Positions 10,057 to 19,632 of a stretch of 64,000 bases of DNA are shown here, piece after piece. The notes beneath the pieces are model-generated. The model saw only the letters and a list, made by a program, of their open reading frames with translations, did not search any database and was not told where the DNA came from. The stretch lies in NCBI RefSeq assembly GCF_003115775.1, contig NZ_QEES01000002.1:1-64000 (forward strand). Direction: 5' to 3'. Every line of letters starts with the position of its first letter. Positions within the stretch are counted from its first letter, which is position 1. Made by a program: the position numbers and the translations under genes. Source of the DNA: Cellulomonas sp. WB94 (GTDB taxonomy: Bacteria; Actinomycetota; Actinomycetes; Actinomycetales; Cellulomonadaceae).

Positions 10057-11259
10057 TCAGCGCCGCGCGAGCACCTCGTGCGTGCGTGCCCTCGCCCAGC
10101 TCTCGGCAGCGAGCACGTCCTCGAGCGAGAGACCCCCGCCGTCGCCCGACGCACGAGCCCCGTCGTGCTCCAGCAGCACCCGCTCGACGGTGTCGACGAT
10201 GTCCAGGAAGCCGATGCGTCCGGCCAGGAACGCGGCCACGCACTCCTCGTTCGCGGCGTTGTAGACCGCCGGGTGCGTCGCCGAGGTGCTCACGGCGTGG
10301 CGCGCGAGCCCGACCGCCCGGAACGTCTCCTCGTCGAGCGGCTCGAACGTCCACGCGGTCGCGCTCGACCAGTCGCACCCCGGGGCGACATCAGGTAGCC
10401 GGTCCGGCCACGACAGCCCGAGCGCGATCGGCAGGCGCATGTCGGGCGGTGACGCCTGGGCGATCGTCGCGCCGTCGGTGAACTCGACCATCGAGTGCAC
10501 CACGGACTGCGGGTGCACCACGACGGTGATGTCCTCGACCGGGACGTCGAACAGCAGGTGCGCCTCGATGAGCTCGAGGCCCTTGTTCATGAGCGTCGCG
10601 GAGTTGACGGTGACGACCGGTCCCATGGACCAGGTCGGGTGCGCGAGCGCCTGCTCCGGACGGACGGCCTTGACGTCGTCGCGCGACCAGCCACGGAACG
10701 GGCCCCCCGACGCGGTCAGGATGAGGCGGCGCACCTCGCTGCGCCGACCGGACCGCAGCGACTGGGCGATCGCCGAGTGCTCGGAGTCCACCGGGACGAT
10801 CTGGTCCGGTCGCTGCTGCGCGGCCTTGACCAGCCGGCCACCGACGACCAGCGACTCCTTGTTCGCGAGCGCGAGCGTGCTGCCTGCCCCGAGCGCCGCA
10901 AGGGTCGGACCGAGCCCGACCGAGCCTGTGATCCCGTTGAGGACGACGTCGACCTGGCGACCAGCGAGCTCGGTCGCGGCCTGCGGGCCGGCCAGCAGCT
11001 CGACGCCGACCTGGCGCAGCCCGGCCGCCGCGCTCGCGCGGGCGATCTCGGCGAACACGGCGGGTGCGGCGTCGGCATCCGCGACGGCGACGGTCTGCAC
11101 CCCGAGCGCGACCGCCTGCCGGGCGAGTGCGACGGGGTCGGCGCCGCCCGCACTGATCCCGGTGACGGTGAAGCGGTCAGGGTTGCGACCGATGACGTCG
11201 ATCGCCTGGGTGCCGATGGACCCGGTCGACCCGAGCAGGAGGACGCTGCGTTGGTTCAC
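10057..11259 (-). CDS. dxr: 1-deoxy-D-xylulose 5-phosphate reductoisomerase
   Basis: First committed enzyme of the MEP pathway: NADPH-dependent rearrangement and reduction of DXP to MEP, with a divalent metal. The GTG giving VNQRSVLLLGSTGSIGTQ makes 400 residues and puts the NADPH motif GSTGSIG at residues 10-16. Catalytic and metal residues lie in VDSEHSAIAQSL and ASGGPFRG. The C-terminal domain contains NAANEECVAAFL. Longer in-frame starts would overlap the divergent ABC transporter promoter region. Its pathway partner ispG is separated from it by the S2P, GGDEF and FAD genes, so the ancestral dxr-rip1-ispG run is interrupted here. Confidence 0.97.
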   Translation of the reverse strand: MNQRSVLLLGSTGSIGTQAIDVIGRNPDRFTVTGISAGGADPVALARQAVALGVQTVAVADADAAPAVFAEIARASAAAGLRQVGVELLAGPQAATELAGRQVDVVLNGITGSVGLGPTLAALGAGSTLALANKESLVVGGRLVKAAQQRPDQIVPVDSEHSAIAQSLRSGRRSEVRRLILTASGGPFRGWSRDDVKAVRPEQALAHPTWSMGPVVTVNSATLMNKGLELIEAHLLFDVPVEDITVVVHPQSVVHSMVEFTDGATIAQASPPDMRLPIALGLSWPDRLPDVAPGCDWSSATAWTFEPLDEETFRAVGLARHAVSTSATHPAVYNAANEECVAAFLAGRIGFLDIVDTVERVLLEHDGARASGDGGGLSLEDVLAAESWARARTHEVLARR

Positions 11260-11366
11260 CGACCTATCATCCCCCGGACCGCCGTGCCAGACTCCCGGGG
11301 TGGGTGCGCCGCACGTCGTCGGCGGCCCGGCCCATCGACATCGCCCGTCCCGTGGGGAGGCCTTCG

Positions 11367-12371
11367 ATGATCCATGCTCGTGGCTTGGCACGCACCTATC
11401 ACTCACGACGCGGCGACGTCGACGCCGTGCGCGGCGTCGACCTCGACGTCGCGGCAGGCGAGATCGTCGGGTTCCTCGGCCCGAACGGCGCGGGCAAGAC
11501 CACCACGCTGCGCATGCTCACGACCCTCCTCGCCCCGACCCGCGGCGAGGCGACCGTGGCGGGCATCGACCTGCGTCGCGACCCCGGTGGCGTCCGCCGG
11601 CGGATCGGCTACGTCGCCCAGTCCGGTTCCACGTCGGGCGCGGCCCGCGCTGGCGAGGAGGTCATCGACCACGCGCTGCTCTACGGCGTCGCCCGCTCCG
11701 AGGCCGCCGCCCGCGGCCGCGAGCTCTTCAGCCAGCTCGAGCTCGACGGCCTGTGGGACCGCAAGTGCTCCACCCTGTCGGGCGGTCAGCGCCGACGGCT
11801 CGACATCGCGATGGGCCTCGTCCACATCCCCGAGCTCGTGTTCCTCGACGAGCCGACGACCGGCCTCGACCCCCAGGCGCGCGCCAACCTGTGGGTGCAC
11901 GTCCGGGCGCTGCGCGACGACCGCGGCAGCACGGTGTTCCTGACGACGCACTACCTCGAGGAGGCCGACGCGCTGTGCGACCGGATCCTCGTCATCGACC
12001 ACGGCTCGATCGTCGCTGAGGGCACCCCGGAAGAGCTCAAGCAGCGCGTGAGCGGCGACGCGGTGGTCCTGACGGCCACCCGTCAGGACGACGTCGGGCG
12101 CCTCGTGGCGATCGCCGGTGCGCTGCCCGGAGCAGGCGCCCCCACCGTCGACGGCACGGTGGTCGAGGTGCGCGTGCCGGCGGGTCGCACGCTGCTCGCG
12201 GGCCTCCTGCGGGCGCTCGACGCCGACGGGATCGACCTGGCCGGGGTCGAGCTGCGCCGGCCGACGCTCGACGACGTCTTCCTCACCCTGACCGGACGGT
12301 CGCTGCGGGACGGCGAGCGACCCGACGGTCCCGCCGATCGGACGCCGACCTCGGACGGAGCGGCAGCATGA
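11367..12371 (+). CDS. ABC exporter ATPase, DrrA-like
   Basis: ATP-binding subunit, 334 residues, of an ABC-2 exporter resembling the daunorubicin-resistance DrrA family. A GGGGAGG Shine-Dalgarno lies six bases before the chosen ATG (MIHARGLARTYHSRRGD). Walker A is GPNGAGKTTT, the signature LSGGQRRRLDIAMGL, and Walker B LVFLDEPTTGLDPQAR. The C-terminal segment after about residue 220 matches the DrrA accessory domain. The stop overlaps the permease start by ATGA. DrrAB-type pumps export drugs or lipids; the substrate here is not predictable. Confidence 0.92.
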   Translation: MIHARGLARTYHSRRGDVDAVRGVDLDVAAGEIVGFLGPNGAGKTTTLRMLTTLLAPTRGEATVAGIDLRRDPGGVRRRIGYVAQSGSTSGAARAGEEVIDHALLYGVARSEAAARGRELFSQLELDGLWDRKCSTLSGGQRRRLDIAMGLVHIPELVFLDEPTTGLDPQARANLWVHVRALRDDRGSTVFLTTHYLEEADALCDRILVIDHGSIVAEGTPEELKQRVSGDAVVLTATRQDDVGRLVAIAGALPGAGAPTVDGTVVEVRVPAGRTLLAGLLRALDADGIDLAGVELRRPTLDDVFLTLTGRSLRDGERPDGPADRTPTSDGAAA

Positions 12372-13204
12372 CCGCCACGACGGGTCCCACGGTCGTCGAG
12401 CCCGACGGACGTCGACCGATTCACGACACCGAGCCCGCTCGCGGCACGTTCGTCCACGACACCCTCGTCGTGTTCCGCCGAGCGATGCGCATATCGCTGC
12501 GCAACCCGGTCTGGTCGATCATGGGGCTGCTCCAGCCCGTCCTGTACCTCAGCCTGTTCGGACCGCTGCTCGAGCCGCTGGCGCCGGCGCTCGGTGCGGC
12601 CAACGCCTACCAGCTCTTCGTCCCCGGGCTCCTCGTCCAGCTCGGCATGTTCGGGGCCCTGTTCGTCGGGTTCGGGCTCATCGCCGAGTGGCGCGACGGC
12701 GTCATCGAGTCCGAGCGGGTCACGCCCGCGCCCCGCTCGGCGCTCGTGCTGGGACGGGTCCTGCGGGACGTCCTGGTGATCCTCGTCCAGGGTGTCGTGC
12801 TCGTGGCGACGGCATTCCTGTTCGGCCTGGACGCACCGCTCGGCGGCATCGCGCTGGGCATCGTCTCCGCGGCCCTGCTCGGCGCCGCGTTCGCCTCGCT
12901 GTCCTACGCGGTCGCCCTGACGCTCAAGAGCGAGGACGCGCTGGCTCCGTTGCTCAACGGAATCGCGCTTCCGCTCCTGCTGCTGTCCGGGATCCTGCTG
13001 CCCATCACCGCCGCGTCAGCACCCTCGTGGCTCAACAGCCTCTCGGACGTGAACCCGCTCAAGCACATCGTCAGCGGCATCCGGGCTGAGTTCGCGGGCG
13101 ACATCACCAGCTCGACCGCGCTCTGGGGGTACGGCCTGACCATCGTCCTGGTCGGCCTCGGCCTGTGGTTCGGGACGCGCACGTTCCGCAACGAGGACGG
13201 CTGA
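12368..13204 (+). CDS. ABC-2 type permease, DrrB-like
   Basis: Membrane partner of the preceding ATPase, 278 residues with six predicted helices (around residues 50-70, 90-115, 138-160, 165-190, 200-218 and 250-270). It follows the ABC-2 pattern: a cytoplasmic N-terminal tail, then the helices, ending SDVNPLKHIVSGIRAEF and a last helix before LWFGTRTFRNEDG. Translation is coupled to the ATPase gene through the ATGA overlap. It converges with the DivIVA-repeat gene across 26 bp. Confidence 0.9.
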   Translation: MTATTGPTVVEPDGRRPIHDTEPARGTFVHDTLVVFRRAMRISLRNPVWSIMGLLQPVLYLSLFGPLLEPLAPALGAANAYQLFVPGLLVQLGMFGALFVGFGLIAEWRDGVIESERVTPAPRSALVLGRVLRDVLVILVQGVVLVATAFLFGLDAPLGGIALGIVSAALLGAAFASLSYAVALTLKSEDALAPLLNGIALPLLLLSGILLPITAASAPSWLNSLSDVNPLKHIVSGIRAEFAGDITSSTALWGYGLTIVLVGLGLWFGTRTFRNEDG

Positions 13205-13230
13205 GGGCTGCCGCGCGGAGTCCCGAGCGC

Positions 13231-13785
13231 TCACTCCGCGCCGAGCAGCACCTCGACCGCGCGATCGAAGAACGCATCCACCGATCCCTCGGCGTAGCCG
13301 GCGCGACCGTTGCGCTTGCGGAACGTCGCCGACCGGACCTCCTGCGCCGTGAGCGGGGCACCCCGGTCGAAGTACGCGACCAGCCGGCGGCACAGCGCGT
13401 CCACGTCGGCCGGCTCGTAGCCCGGCTTGCGCGCGTGCGCCGGGGCGAAGCGCTCGCCGTCCGGTCGCGTCAGGCGCGTGTACAGCGTGCGGGCCTGCTC
13501 GGCGAGCCGCGCCATCCAGGCTGCCTGGCCCTGCTCCGCGAGGAAGTCGGCGCGCGCACGCGCCACGAAGGCGGCCTCGAGCCGGTCCAGTGCCGCGTCG
13601 ACCGCCGACGTCTGGTATCCGCGTCGCACCAGGTCGAACGCGACCGAGCGGACGTCCCGTCCGGACAGCGCACCCGCCGGGCCGGACTCGTAGACCGCGC
13701 GCGCATGCTCGAAGAAGTCGTCGACCTCGTCCGGGTCGTAGCCGCTGTGCAGGCCGGAGACCGTTCGGAACATCGTCTCGCTCAC
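13231..13785 (-). CDS. DivIVA-motif repeat protein
   Basis: Small soluble protein, 184 residues, built from four similar units centred on [45 protein letters not shown] and [15 protein letters not shown]. Each fits the short DivIVA N-domain-like motif (a basic or small residue, GY, then VD and an amphipathic helix). There is no long coiled coil, so it is not a polar-growth DivIVA/Wag31. The GTG start overlaps the rlmN stop (GTGA) and has a strong GGAGGAGG upstream, which fixes it and shows translational coupling. Its role is unknown. Confidence 0.75.
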   Translation of the reverse strand: MSETMFRTVSGLHSGYDPDEVDDFFEHARAVYESGPAGALSGRDVRSVAFDLVRRGYQTSAVDAALDRLEAAFVARARADFLAEQGQAAWMARLAEQARTLYTRLTRPDGERFAPAHARKPGYEPADVDALCRRLVAYFDRGAPLTAQEVRSATFRKRNGRAGYAEGSVDAFFDRAVEVLLGAE

Positions 13786-14915
13786 CCTTCCTCCTCCGCG
13801 GCGAGCTGGCCGCATGCGCCGTCGATGTCACTGCCGCGCGTGTCACGGATCGTGGTCGGGATCCCGTGCGCACGCAAGCGTTCCACGAACTCCCGCTCGA
13901 CGGCCGGATCGCTCGCCGTCCACTTCGAGCCCGGCGTCGGGTTCAGTGGGATCGGGTTGCAGTGCACCCAGCCGCGGCCACGGGCGTTGAGCTTCTCTCC
14001 GAGCAGGTCGGCGCGCCACGCGTGGTCGTTGATGTCGCGGATCAGCGCGTACTCGATCGACACGCGACGCCCCGTGGCCTCGAAGTAGCGGTGCGCGGCG
14101 TCGAGCGTCTCGTCCACGCTCCACCGGGTGTTGATCGGCACGAGCTCGTCGCGCAGCTCGTCGTCGGGAGCGTGCATCGAGACCGCGAGGGTCACCGGGA
14201 TGCCCTCCTTGATGAGCTTGTCGATCGCCGGGACGAGCCCGACCGTCGACACCACGATGTTGCGCGCCGACATCCCGAACCCGTCGGGCGTGGGGGCGAC
14301 GAGGCGGCGGACCGTCTCGATGACCGCCTTGTAGTTCGCGAGCGGCTCCCCCATGCCCATGAACACGAGGTTCGTGAGGCGGGTCGGGCCACCGGGCAGC
14401 TCGCCGTCCGCGAGGGACCTGCCCGCCGAGCGCACCTGCTCCACGATCTCGGCCGTCGACAGGTTGCGGGTCAGGCCGAGCTGGCCGGTCGCACAGAACG
14501 GGCAGGCCATGCCGCAGCCGGCCTGGCTCGACACGCACAGGGTCGCCCGGTTGGGGTAGCGCATGAGCACCGACTCGACCTTGACGTCGTCGAAGAGGTG
14601 CCACAACGTCTTGACGGTCGTGCCGCCGTCGGCCGTCAGCGTCCGCGTGGGGGTCAGCAGCCGCGGGAACAGGTCCTCGACGAGCTTGTCGCGGGTCGCC
14701 ATCGGCAGGTCGGTCATGGCCGCAGGATCCGCGGTCAGGTGCGTGAAGTAGTGCGTCGCGAGCTGCTTGGCGCGGAACGGCTGCTCCCCGAGCGCCGTCA
14801 CGGCCTCGACCCTCTCCTCCGGGGTCAGGTCGACGAAGTGGCGCGGCGGCTTGCCTCGGGCACCTCGGGTCGGTGCGGCAAGGTTCAGGGTGATGGGCGT
14901 GGGTGTCCCGCTCAT
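13782..14915 (-). CDS. rlmN: Dual-specificity 23S rRNA/tRNA (adenine-C2) methyltransferase
   Basis: Radical-SAM enzyme that methylates C2 of A2503 in 23S rRNA and A37 in some tRNAs. The product is 377 residues from the ATG giving [13 protein letters not shown]; a GTG three codons earlier is possible. The 4Fe-4S motif CGMACPFC (C-x3-C-x2-C) lies near residues 134-141. The SAM-contacting GMGEPLANY and the C-terminal region with the resolving cysteine ([10 protein letters not shown]) are present. It is followed by the overlapping DivIVA-repeat gene and preceded by cdsA, 44 bp upstream. Confidence 0.96.
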   Translation of the reverse strand: MSGTPTPITLNLAAPTRGARGKPPRHFVDLTPEERVEAVTALGEQPFRAKQLATHYFTHLTADPAAMTDLPMATRDKLVEDLFPRLLTPTRTLTADGGTTVKTLWHLFDDVKVESVLMRYPNRATLCVSSQAGCGMACPFCATGQLGLTRNLSTAEIVEQVRSAGRSLADGELPGGPTRLTNLVFMGMGEPLANYKAVIETVRRLVAPTPDGFGMSARNIVVSTVGLVPAIDKLIKEGIPVTLAVSMHAPDDELRDELVPINTRWSVDETLDAAHRYFEATGRRVSIEYALIRDINDHAWRADLLGEKLNARGRGWVHCNPIPLNPTPGSKWTASDPAVEREFVERLRAHGIPTTIRDTRGSDIDGACGQLAAEEEG

Positions 14916-14959
14916 GCCGGGCACCCCCTCTCGGTCGATGGCTGTGGGACGCGCACGGG

Positions 14960-15820
14960 TCAGCTCACGACCGGCTGCAGCACGTTGAGAATGAGGTAGA
15001 CGGCCGGCGCCGTCAGGAGCATCGAGTCGATGCGGTCGAGCACGCCGCCGTGACCCGGCAGCAGCGAACCCATGTCCTTGAGCTCGAGGTCGCGCTTCAG
15101 CAGGGACTCGGCAAGGTCGCCGATCGAGGCCGTGAAGACCGTGGCAGCGCCCAGGAACACACCCACCATCGGCTCACCGTGGAACAGCAGCTGCAGGCCG
15201 ACGACACCGACGAAGCACGCCAGCACGATCGAGCCGAGCAGTCCCTCCCACGTCTTGTGCGGGCTCACCGAGGGTGCGAGCGGGTGGCGACCGATGAGGC
15301 TTCCGACGGCGTACCCGCCGGTGTCGCTCGCGACGCACAGGAGGATGAACAGCAGCACCCGCGACGCGCCGTCGGGCATCGCGAGCAGGAGCATGACGAA
15401 GCCCGCCAGGAACGGCAGGTACGCCGCCGCGAAGGTGCCCGCGGTCGAGTCGCGCAGCGCCGGCTCGCCGTTCCCGTCGAGCACACGCCACACGACCACC
15501 CCGCCGACGGTCAGCAGGAACGCGACGAACAGCGCCTCGGCGCCCGCCGTGTAGGCCGAGACGAGGATCCCGACGTCTCCCACGAGCAACGGCAGCAGCG
15601 GGAGGTGGATCCCGCGGCGACCGAACGCCTGCGCGAGCTCCCAGAGGCCGGCGCCGACGGCAAGGACCGCCAGGAGGACGAAGGCCTCCTTGCGGAAGAA
15701 CAGCGACGCGACCACGACCGCGATCAGCGTCACCCCGACGACGATGGCGACAGGCAGGTCTCGCCCGCTGCTCGGGGTGCGGGTGGCGGTCGTCTTCACG
15801 GCGGGTGCGACTATCGACAT
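14960..15820 (-). CDS. cdsA: Phosphatidate cytidylyltransferase
   Basis: Integral membrane enzyme making CDP-diacylglycerol from CTP and phosphatidic acid, 286 residues with about eight hydrophobic segments. The family signature is complete near the C-terminus, with the key residues in [20 protein letters not shown] followed by GVLDRID. Its ATG overlaps the frr stop codon (TGA at 15820-15822), so it is probably translated by coupling. The cytoplasmic N-terminus (first 20 residues) is Thr/Pro-rich. Confidence 0.95.
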   Translation of the reverse strand: MSIVAPAVKTTATRTPSSGRDLPVAIVVGVTLIAVVVASLFFRKEAFVLLAVLAVGAGLWELAQAFGRRGIHLPLLPLLVGDVGILVSAYTAGAEALFVAFLLTVGGVVVWRVLDGNGEPALRDSTAGTFAAAYLPFLAGFVMLLLAMPDGASRVLLFILLCVASDTGGYAVGSLIGRHPLAPSVSPHKTWEGLLGSIVLACFVGVVGLQLLFHGEPMVGVFLGAATVFTASIGDLAESLLKRDLELKDMGSLLPGHGGVLDRIDSMLLTAPAVYLILNVLQPVVS

Positions 15821-16377
15821 CAGACCTCGAGCAGCTCGTTCTCCTTGGTGGCGAGCACGGTGTCGATCACGTCGACGTGCTTCTTCGTGAGGATCTCGAG
15901 CTCCTTCTCGGCGCGCACGACCTCGTCCTCACCCGTGACGCCGTCCTTGATCATGCGGTCCAGCTCGTCCTTGGCGCGTCGCCGGATGTTGCGCACCGAG
16001 ATCTTCGCGTCCTCGGCCTTCGTCCGGGCGAGCTTGACGAAGTCCTTGCGGCGCTCCTCCGTGAGGGCGGGCAGCATGACGCGGATGACGTTGCCGTCGT
16101 TAGACGGGTTCACGCCGAGGTCCGAGTCGCGCAGCGCCTTCTCGACAGCGGTCATCGAGGACTTGTCGAACGGAGCTATGAGGATCGTGCGGGCCTCGGT
16201 CACGTTGAACGACGCCAGCTGCTGCAGCGGTGTCGGGGTGCCGTAGTAGTCCACGAAGATCCTCGAGAACATCGCGGCGTTCGCGCGTCCCGTCCGGATC
16301 GTCGCGAAGTCCTCCTTCGCGACCTCGACCGCCTTGTCCATCTTCTCCTCGGCCTCGAGGAGGGTGTCGTCGATCAC
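15820..16377 (-). CDS. frr: Ribosome recycling factor
   Basis: RRF, 185 residues, splits post-termination ribosomes together with EF-G. The start [20 protein letters not shown] and the region [20 protein letters not shown] are typical; domain II follows around [14 protein letters not shown]. The C-terminal helix bundle contains [20 protein letters not shown]. It lies 53 bp after pyrH, the near-universal pyrH-frr order, and overlaps cdsA by one base. Confidence 0.97.
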   Translation of the reverse strand: MIDDTLLEAEEKMDKAVEVAKEDFATIRTGRANAAMFSRIFVDYYGTPTPLQQLASFNVTEARTILIAPFDKSSMTAVEKALRDSDLGVNPSNDGNVIRVMLPALTEERRKDFVKLARTKAEDAKISVRNIRRRAKDELDRMIKDGVTGEDEVVRAEKELEILTKKHVDVIDTVLATKENELLEV

Positions 16378-16430
16378 CGGTGCTCCTTCATGTGCGTCTC
16401 GTGCGTGGGCTGTTCCCGGGCGAACCTCGT

Positions 16431-17189
16431 TCAGCTCGCGGTGACCAGCGTGCCGATCTTCTCACCCTGCAGGGCGCGCGTGACGTTGCCGGGTTCGGTC
16501 ATCCCGAACACCCGCATCCGCACGTCGTTGTCCCGGCACAGGCTCAGGGCCGTCGCGTCCATGACCTCGAGCCCGTTGACCAGCGCGTCGGTGAACGTGA
16601 GGTGCTCGAGCCGGACGGCGCTCGGGTCCGTGCGCGGGTCCGCGCTGTAGACCGCGTCGACCCCGTTCTTGCCCATGAGGACCTCCTGGCAGTGCGTCTC
16701 CAGGGCACGCTGCACCGAGACGGTGTCCGTCGAGAAGTAGGGCATCCCGGCGCCGGCACCGAAGATGACGACCCGACCCTTCTCGAGGTGGCGGATCGCG
16801 CGCAGCGGGATGTACGGCTCGGCGACCTGGCCCATCGTGATCGCGGTCTGCACCCGCGTCACCACGCCGGCCTGCTCGAGGAAGTCCTGGAGCGCCAGGC
16901 AGTTCATCACCGTGCCCAGCATGCCCATGTAGTCCGCGCGTGCCCGGTCCAGCCCGTGCCGCGACAGCTCGGCGCCACGGAAGAAGTTGCCTCCGCCGAC
17001 GACGATCGCGACCTGGACGCCGGAGCGCACCGCGACCGCGATCTCCGCGGCCACGCGCTGGACGACGTCAGGTGCCAGCCCGACCCCGCCGCCGCCGAAG
17101 GTCTCACCGGACAGCTTCAGGAGGACGCGCCGCGCCTCGCCCGACGCCGCCCCCGCGGGAACGGTCGGCTGTGTCGTGTCCTGGGCCAC
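16431..17189 (-). CDS. pyrH: Uridylate kinase
   Basis: UMP kinase of the amino-acid kinase fold, hexameric in bacteria, 252 residues. The GTG giving [13 protein letters not shown] has a GGAGG Shine-Dalgarno five bases upstream, so the 25-residue in-frame extension is rejected. The core begins [15 protein letters not shown] with the Lys and Gly-rich phosphate loop. VGGGNFFRG and [10 protein letters not shown] contact substrate. A short disordered N-terminal tail of about 18 residues is common in actinobacteria. It lies 92 bp downstream of tsf. Confidence 0.97.
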   Translation of the reverse strand: MAQDTTQPTVPAGAASGEARRVLLKLSGETFGGGGVGLAPDVVQRVAAEIAVAVRSGVQVAIVVGGGNFFRGAELSRHGLDRARADYMGMLGTVMNCLALQDFLEQAGVVTRVQTAITMGQVAEPYIPLRAIRHLEKGRVVIFGAGAGMPYFSTDTVSVQRALETHCQEVLMGKNGVDAVYSADPRTDPSAVRLEHLTFTDALVNGLEVMDATALSLCRDNDVRMRVFGMTEPGNVTRALQGEKIGTLVTAS

Positions 17190-17281
17190 GGTTCCTCCAC
17201 CTCTGCGCTGCGCTGACTTGGGCTGTTCGTGACGGCGGCCCCAGCCCAGACGGGCCGGGGCCACCGATCACGCGTCGTGGA

Positions 17282-18127
17282 TCAGGCTCCCACGCGGAAC
17301 CGCACGAAGGCGGTCACATTGCCGCCGACCTCCGCGAGCACCTGGCTCACGGTCTTCTTCGGGTCCTTCGCGAAGGCCTGCTCGACGAGCACGTTCTCCT
17401 TGAAGAAGCCGTTGAGCCGGCCCTCGATGATCTTCGGTAGCGCGGCGTCGGGCTTGCCCTCGTTGCGCGCGGTCTCCTCGGCGATGTGACGCTCCGAGGC
17501 GACCAGGTCCGCGGGGACCTCGTCGCGCGAGAGGTACCGGGGCGAGTACGCCGCGATGTGCGTCGCGATGTCCCGGGCGACGGACGCAGCTGCAGCGTCG
17601 GTCGCGACCAGGACGCCGACCTGCGGGGGAAGGTCCTTGTTGACCTTGTGCAGGTAGACCTCGACGTGCTCACCGGCAACGCGACCGACGCGCCGCACGA
17701 CGAGCTTCTCGCCGATCATGCCGGCGGTCTCGTCGACGACGTTCTGGAGCGTCGAGCCGTCGACCTCGGCTGCGAGCAGCGCGTCGGCGTCCCGTGCACC
17801 CGACGCGACCGCCACGGCGATGACCTTCTCCGCAAGCGCGAGGAACGTGACGTTCTTCGCGACGAAGTCGGTCTCCGAGTTGATCTCGACGAGCACGCCG
17901 GACTGGCCCTCGCCGTCCGGCGTGGGGCCGACGTGGGCCGCGACGAGACCGTCGGAGGCCGAGCGGCCCTCGCGCTTGCCGACGCCCTTGAGTCCCTTGA
18001 CCCGGATGATCTCGAGCGCCTTGGCCGAGTCGCCTTCGGCCTCCTCGAGGGCCTTCTTGACGTCCATCATCCCGGCGCCGGTGGTCTCCCGGAGCGCCTT
18101 GATGTCAGCGAGGCTGTAGTTAGCCAT
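17282..18127 (-). CDS. tsf: Elongation factor Ts
   Basis: Guanine nucleotide exchange factor for EF-Tu, 281 residues, starting MANYSLADIKALRETTGAGM. The N-terminal UBA-like module with MMDVKKALEEAEGD is followed by the core containing SETDFVAKN, which contacts EF-Tu. The ATG has a GGACGG-like ribosome-binding sequence upstream. It follows rpsB by 49 bp in the conserved rpsB-tsf operon. The length matches the long actinobacterial form. Confidence 0.98.
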   Translation of the reverse strand: MANYSLADIKALRETTGAGMMDVKKALEEAEGDSAKALEIIRVKGLKGVGKREGRSASDGLVAAHVGPTPDGEGQSGVLVEINSETDFVAKNVTFLALAEKVIAVAVASGARDADALLAAEVDGSTLQNVVDETAGMIGEKLVVRRVGRVAGEHVEVYLHKVNKDLPPQVGVLVATDAAAASVARDIATHIAAYSPRYLSRDEVPADLVASERHIAEETARNEGKPDAALPKIIEGRLNGFFKENVLVEQAFAKDPKKTVSQVLAEVGGNVTAFVRFRVGA

Positions 18128-18176
18128 CAGTGTTCCGTCCTTGTCATGATGTAGCGGCAGTGCGGATGGACCGACG

Positions 18177-19175
18177 TCACTCGGACGCGGTGTCGTCCGC
18201 GGTCTCGGCGGTGGCGGGCTCGACGACCTCGGCGGCGGGCTCGGCAACCTCGGCAGCGGGCTCAGCCGCAACCTCGGCAACGGGCTCGACGACCTCGGCA
18301 GCAGGCTCAGCAGCCTCGACGACCGGCGCCTCGACGACCGCAGCGGCCTCGACCGGCGCGGCCTCGGCGACGGGCGCAGCGTCAGCGGCCAGCCCTGCCT
18401 CGGCGCCGGCGAGCAGCTCGCGCTCCCACTCGGCCAGCGGCTCGGCGTCGGCGTCGGCCGGGGCGTCCGTGCCGGTACGTGCGGCGTGGCGCTTGAGGAG
18501 ACCCTCGGCGGCCGCGTCCGCGATGACCCGCGTCAGGAGCGAGACGGCGCGGATCGCGTCGTCGTTGCCCGGGATCGGGTAGTCGACGACGTCGGGGTCG
18601 CAGTTGGTGTCGAGGATCGCGACGATCGGGATACCGAGCTTGCGCGCCTCGTCGACGGCGAGGTGCTCCTTGTTCGTGTCGACGATCCACACGACCGAGG
18701 GAACCTTGTTCATGTCCCGGATGCCGCCCAGGGTCTTCGCAAGCTTGTCGCGCTCGCGACGCATGATGAGCAGCTCCTTCTTGGTGAAGGAGCTCCCCGC
18801 GACGTCGGCGAAGTCGATGAGCTCGAGCTCCTTGAGGCGCTGCAGGCGCTTGTTGACCGTCTGGAAGTTGGTGAGCATCCCACCGAGCCAGCGCTGGTTC
18901 ACGTACGGCATGCCGACACGCACGGCCTGCTCGGCGACGGGCTCCTGCGCCTGCTTCTTCGTGCCGATGAACAGGATCGTCCCGCCGTGGGCGACCGTCT
19001 CCTTGACGAAGTCGTAAGCGGTGTCGATGTAGGTCAGCGACTGCTGCAGGTCGACGATGTAGATGCCGTTGCGCTCGGTGAAGATGAAGCGCTTCATCTT
19101 GGGGTTCCAGCGGCGGGTCTGGTGTCCGAAGTGGACACCGCTCTCGAGCAGCTGGCGCATGGTCACGACGGCCAT
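18177..19175 (-). CDS. rpsB: 30S ribosomal protein S2 with long acidic tail
   Basis: S2 of the small ribosomal subunit, starting [20 protein letters not shown] with a GGAAGGAC ribosome-binding site. Residues 1 to about 235 form the usual S2 core ([48 protein letters not shown]). The protein runs on to 332 residues with a tail made of Ala, Glu, Val and Pro in imperfect repeats of the type EPAAEVVEP. Tails of this kind are known in actinobacterial S2, but this one adds roughly 90 residues. It is the first gene of the rpsB-tsf operon. Confidence 0.97.
   Translation of the reverse strand: MAVVTMRQLLESGVHFGHQTRRWNPKMKRFIFTERNGIYIVDLQQSLTYIDTAYDFVKETVAHGGTILFIGTKKQAQEPVAEQAVRVGMPYVNQRWLGGMLTNFQTVNKRLQRLKELELIDFADVAGSSFTKKELLIMRRERDKLAKTLGGIRDMNKVPSVVWIVDTNKEHLAVDEARKLGIPIVAILDTNCDPDVVDYPIPGNDDAIRAVSLLTRVIADAAAEGLLKRHAARTGTDAPADADAEPLAEWERELLAGAEAGLAADAAPVAEAAPVEAAAVVEAPVVEAAEPAAEVVEPVAEVAAEPAAEVAEPAAEVVEPATAETADDTASE
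18211..18311 (-). repeat. Degenerate repeats encoding the S2 tail
   Basis: This stretch contains several imperfect copies of a GC-rich unit such as gacctcggcagcgggctc, spaced by 27-33 bp. It encodes EPAAEVVEP-like repeats at the C-terminus of ribosomal protein S2. The repeats stay in frame, consistent with slippage in multiples of three. Confidence 0.6.
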
Positions 19176-19632
19176 GGCACGTCCTTCCGCGCGCGCACCG
19201 TGAGGTGCGCGCAACTGAGCAGGTCCGCGTGCGGACCCGCATCTCGGTTGTCGGCAGCGGCCGGTCGGCCGATGCCCCTGGCGTCACGCCGTTGCTGGCG
19301 CCGGGCTCCAGGAGCCCGGACCGGTGCCAGCGCAGACCCTCGACCCCCGCGTGGCGACCGGGCGGGACCAGGTCGATGACGGTGATGGAGACGGTGACGC
19401 GCGATGTCGACCAGCACGTGCCGGTCGCGTGCGTCAGTCTAGCGGACACGGAGACGCCTGCGGTCCGCAGCCACCCGAGGTCCGCCCGTCGCACGACCGG
19501 CCGCACGACCGACCGCCCGACCAGCCGCTCCACCGGATCCGCGACCGCCCCCCAGCCAGGGCGCTCCGCACGCCCCCCACAGGCCGAGGGCCCCGTCCGA
19601 CGTGGAACGCCCGACCTCGGCACCGTGGGCGG
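19176..19632 (-). promoter_or_regulatory. rpsB leader / divergent intergenic region
   Basis: A 457-bp gene-free stretch between rpsB and the divergent M23 gene. It holds two perfect inverted repeats that would form hairpins in an rpsB 5' leader: GGTCCGC-GT-GCGGACC at 19222-19237 and CCGGGCTCC-A-GGAGCCCGG at 19301-19319. On the rpsB strand TAGACT (19436-19441) resembles a -10 box, which would give a leader of about 250 nt; I see no good -35. No open reading frame here has convincing coding character. A leader involved in S2 autoregulation is possible but unproven. Confidence 0.4.
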
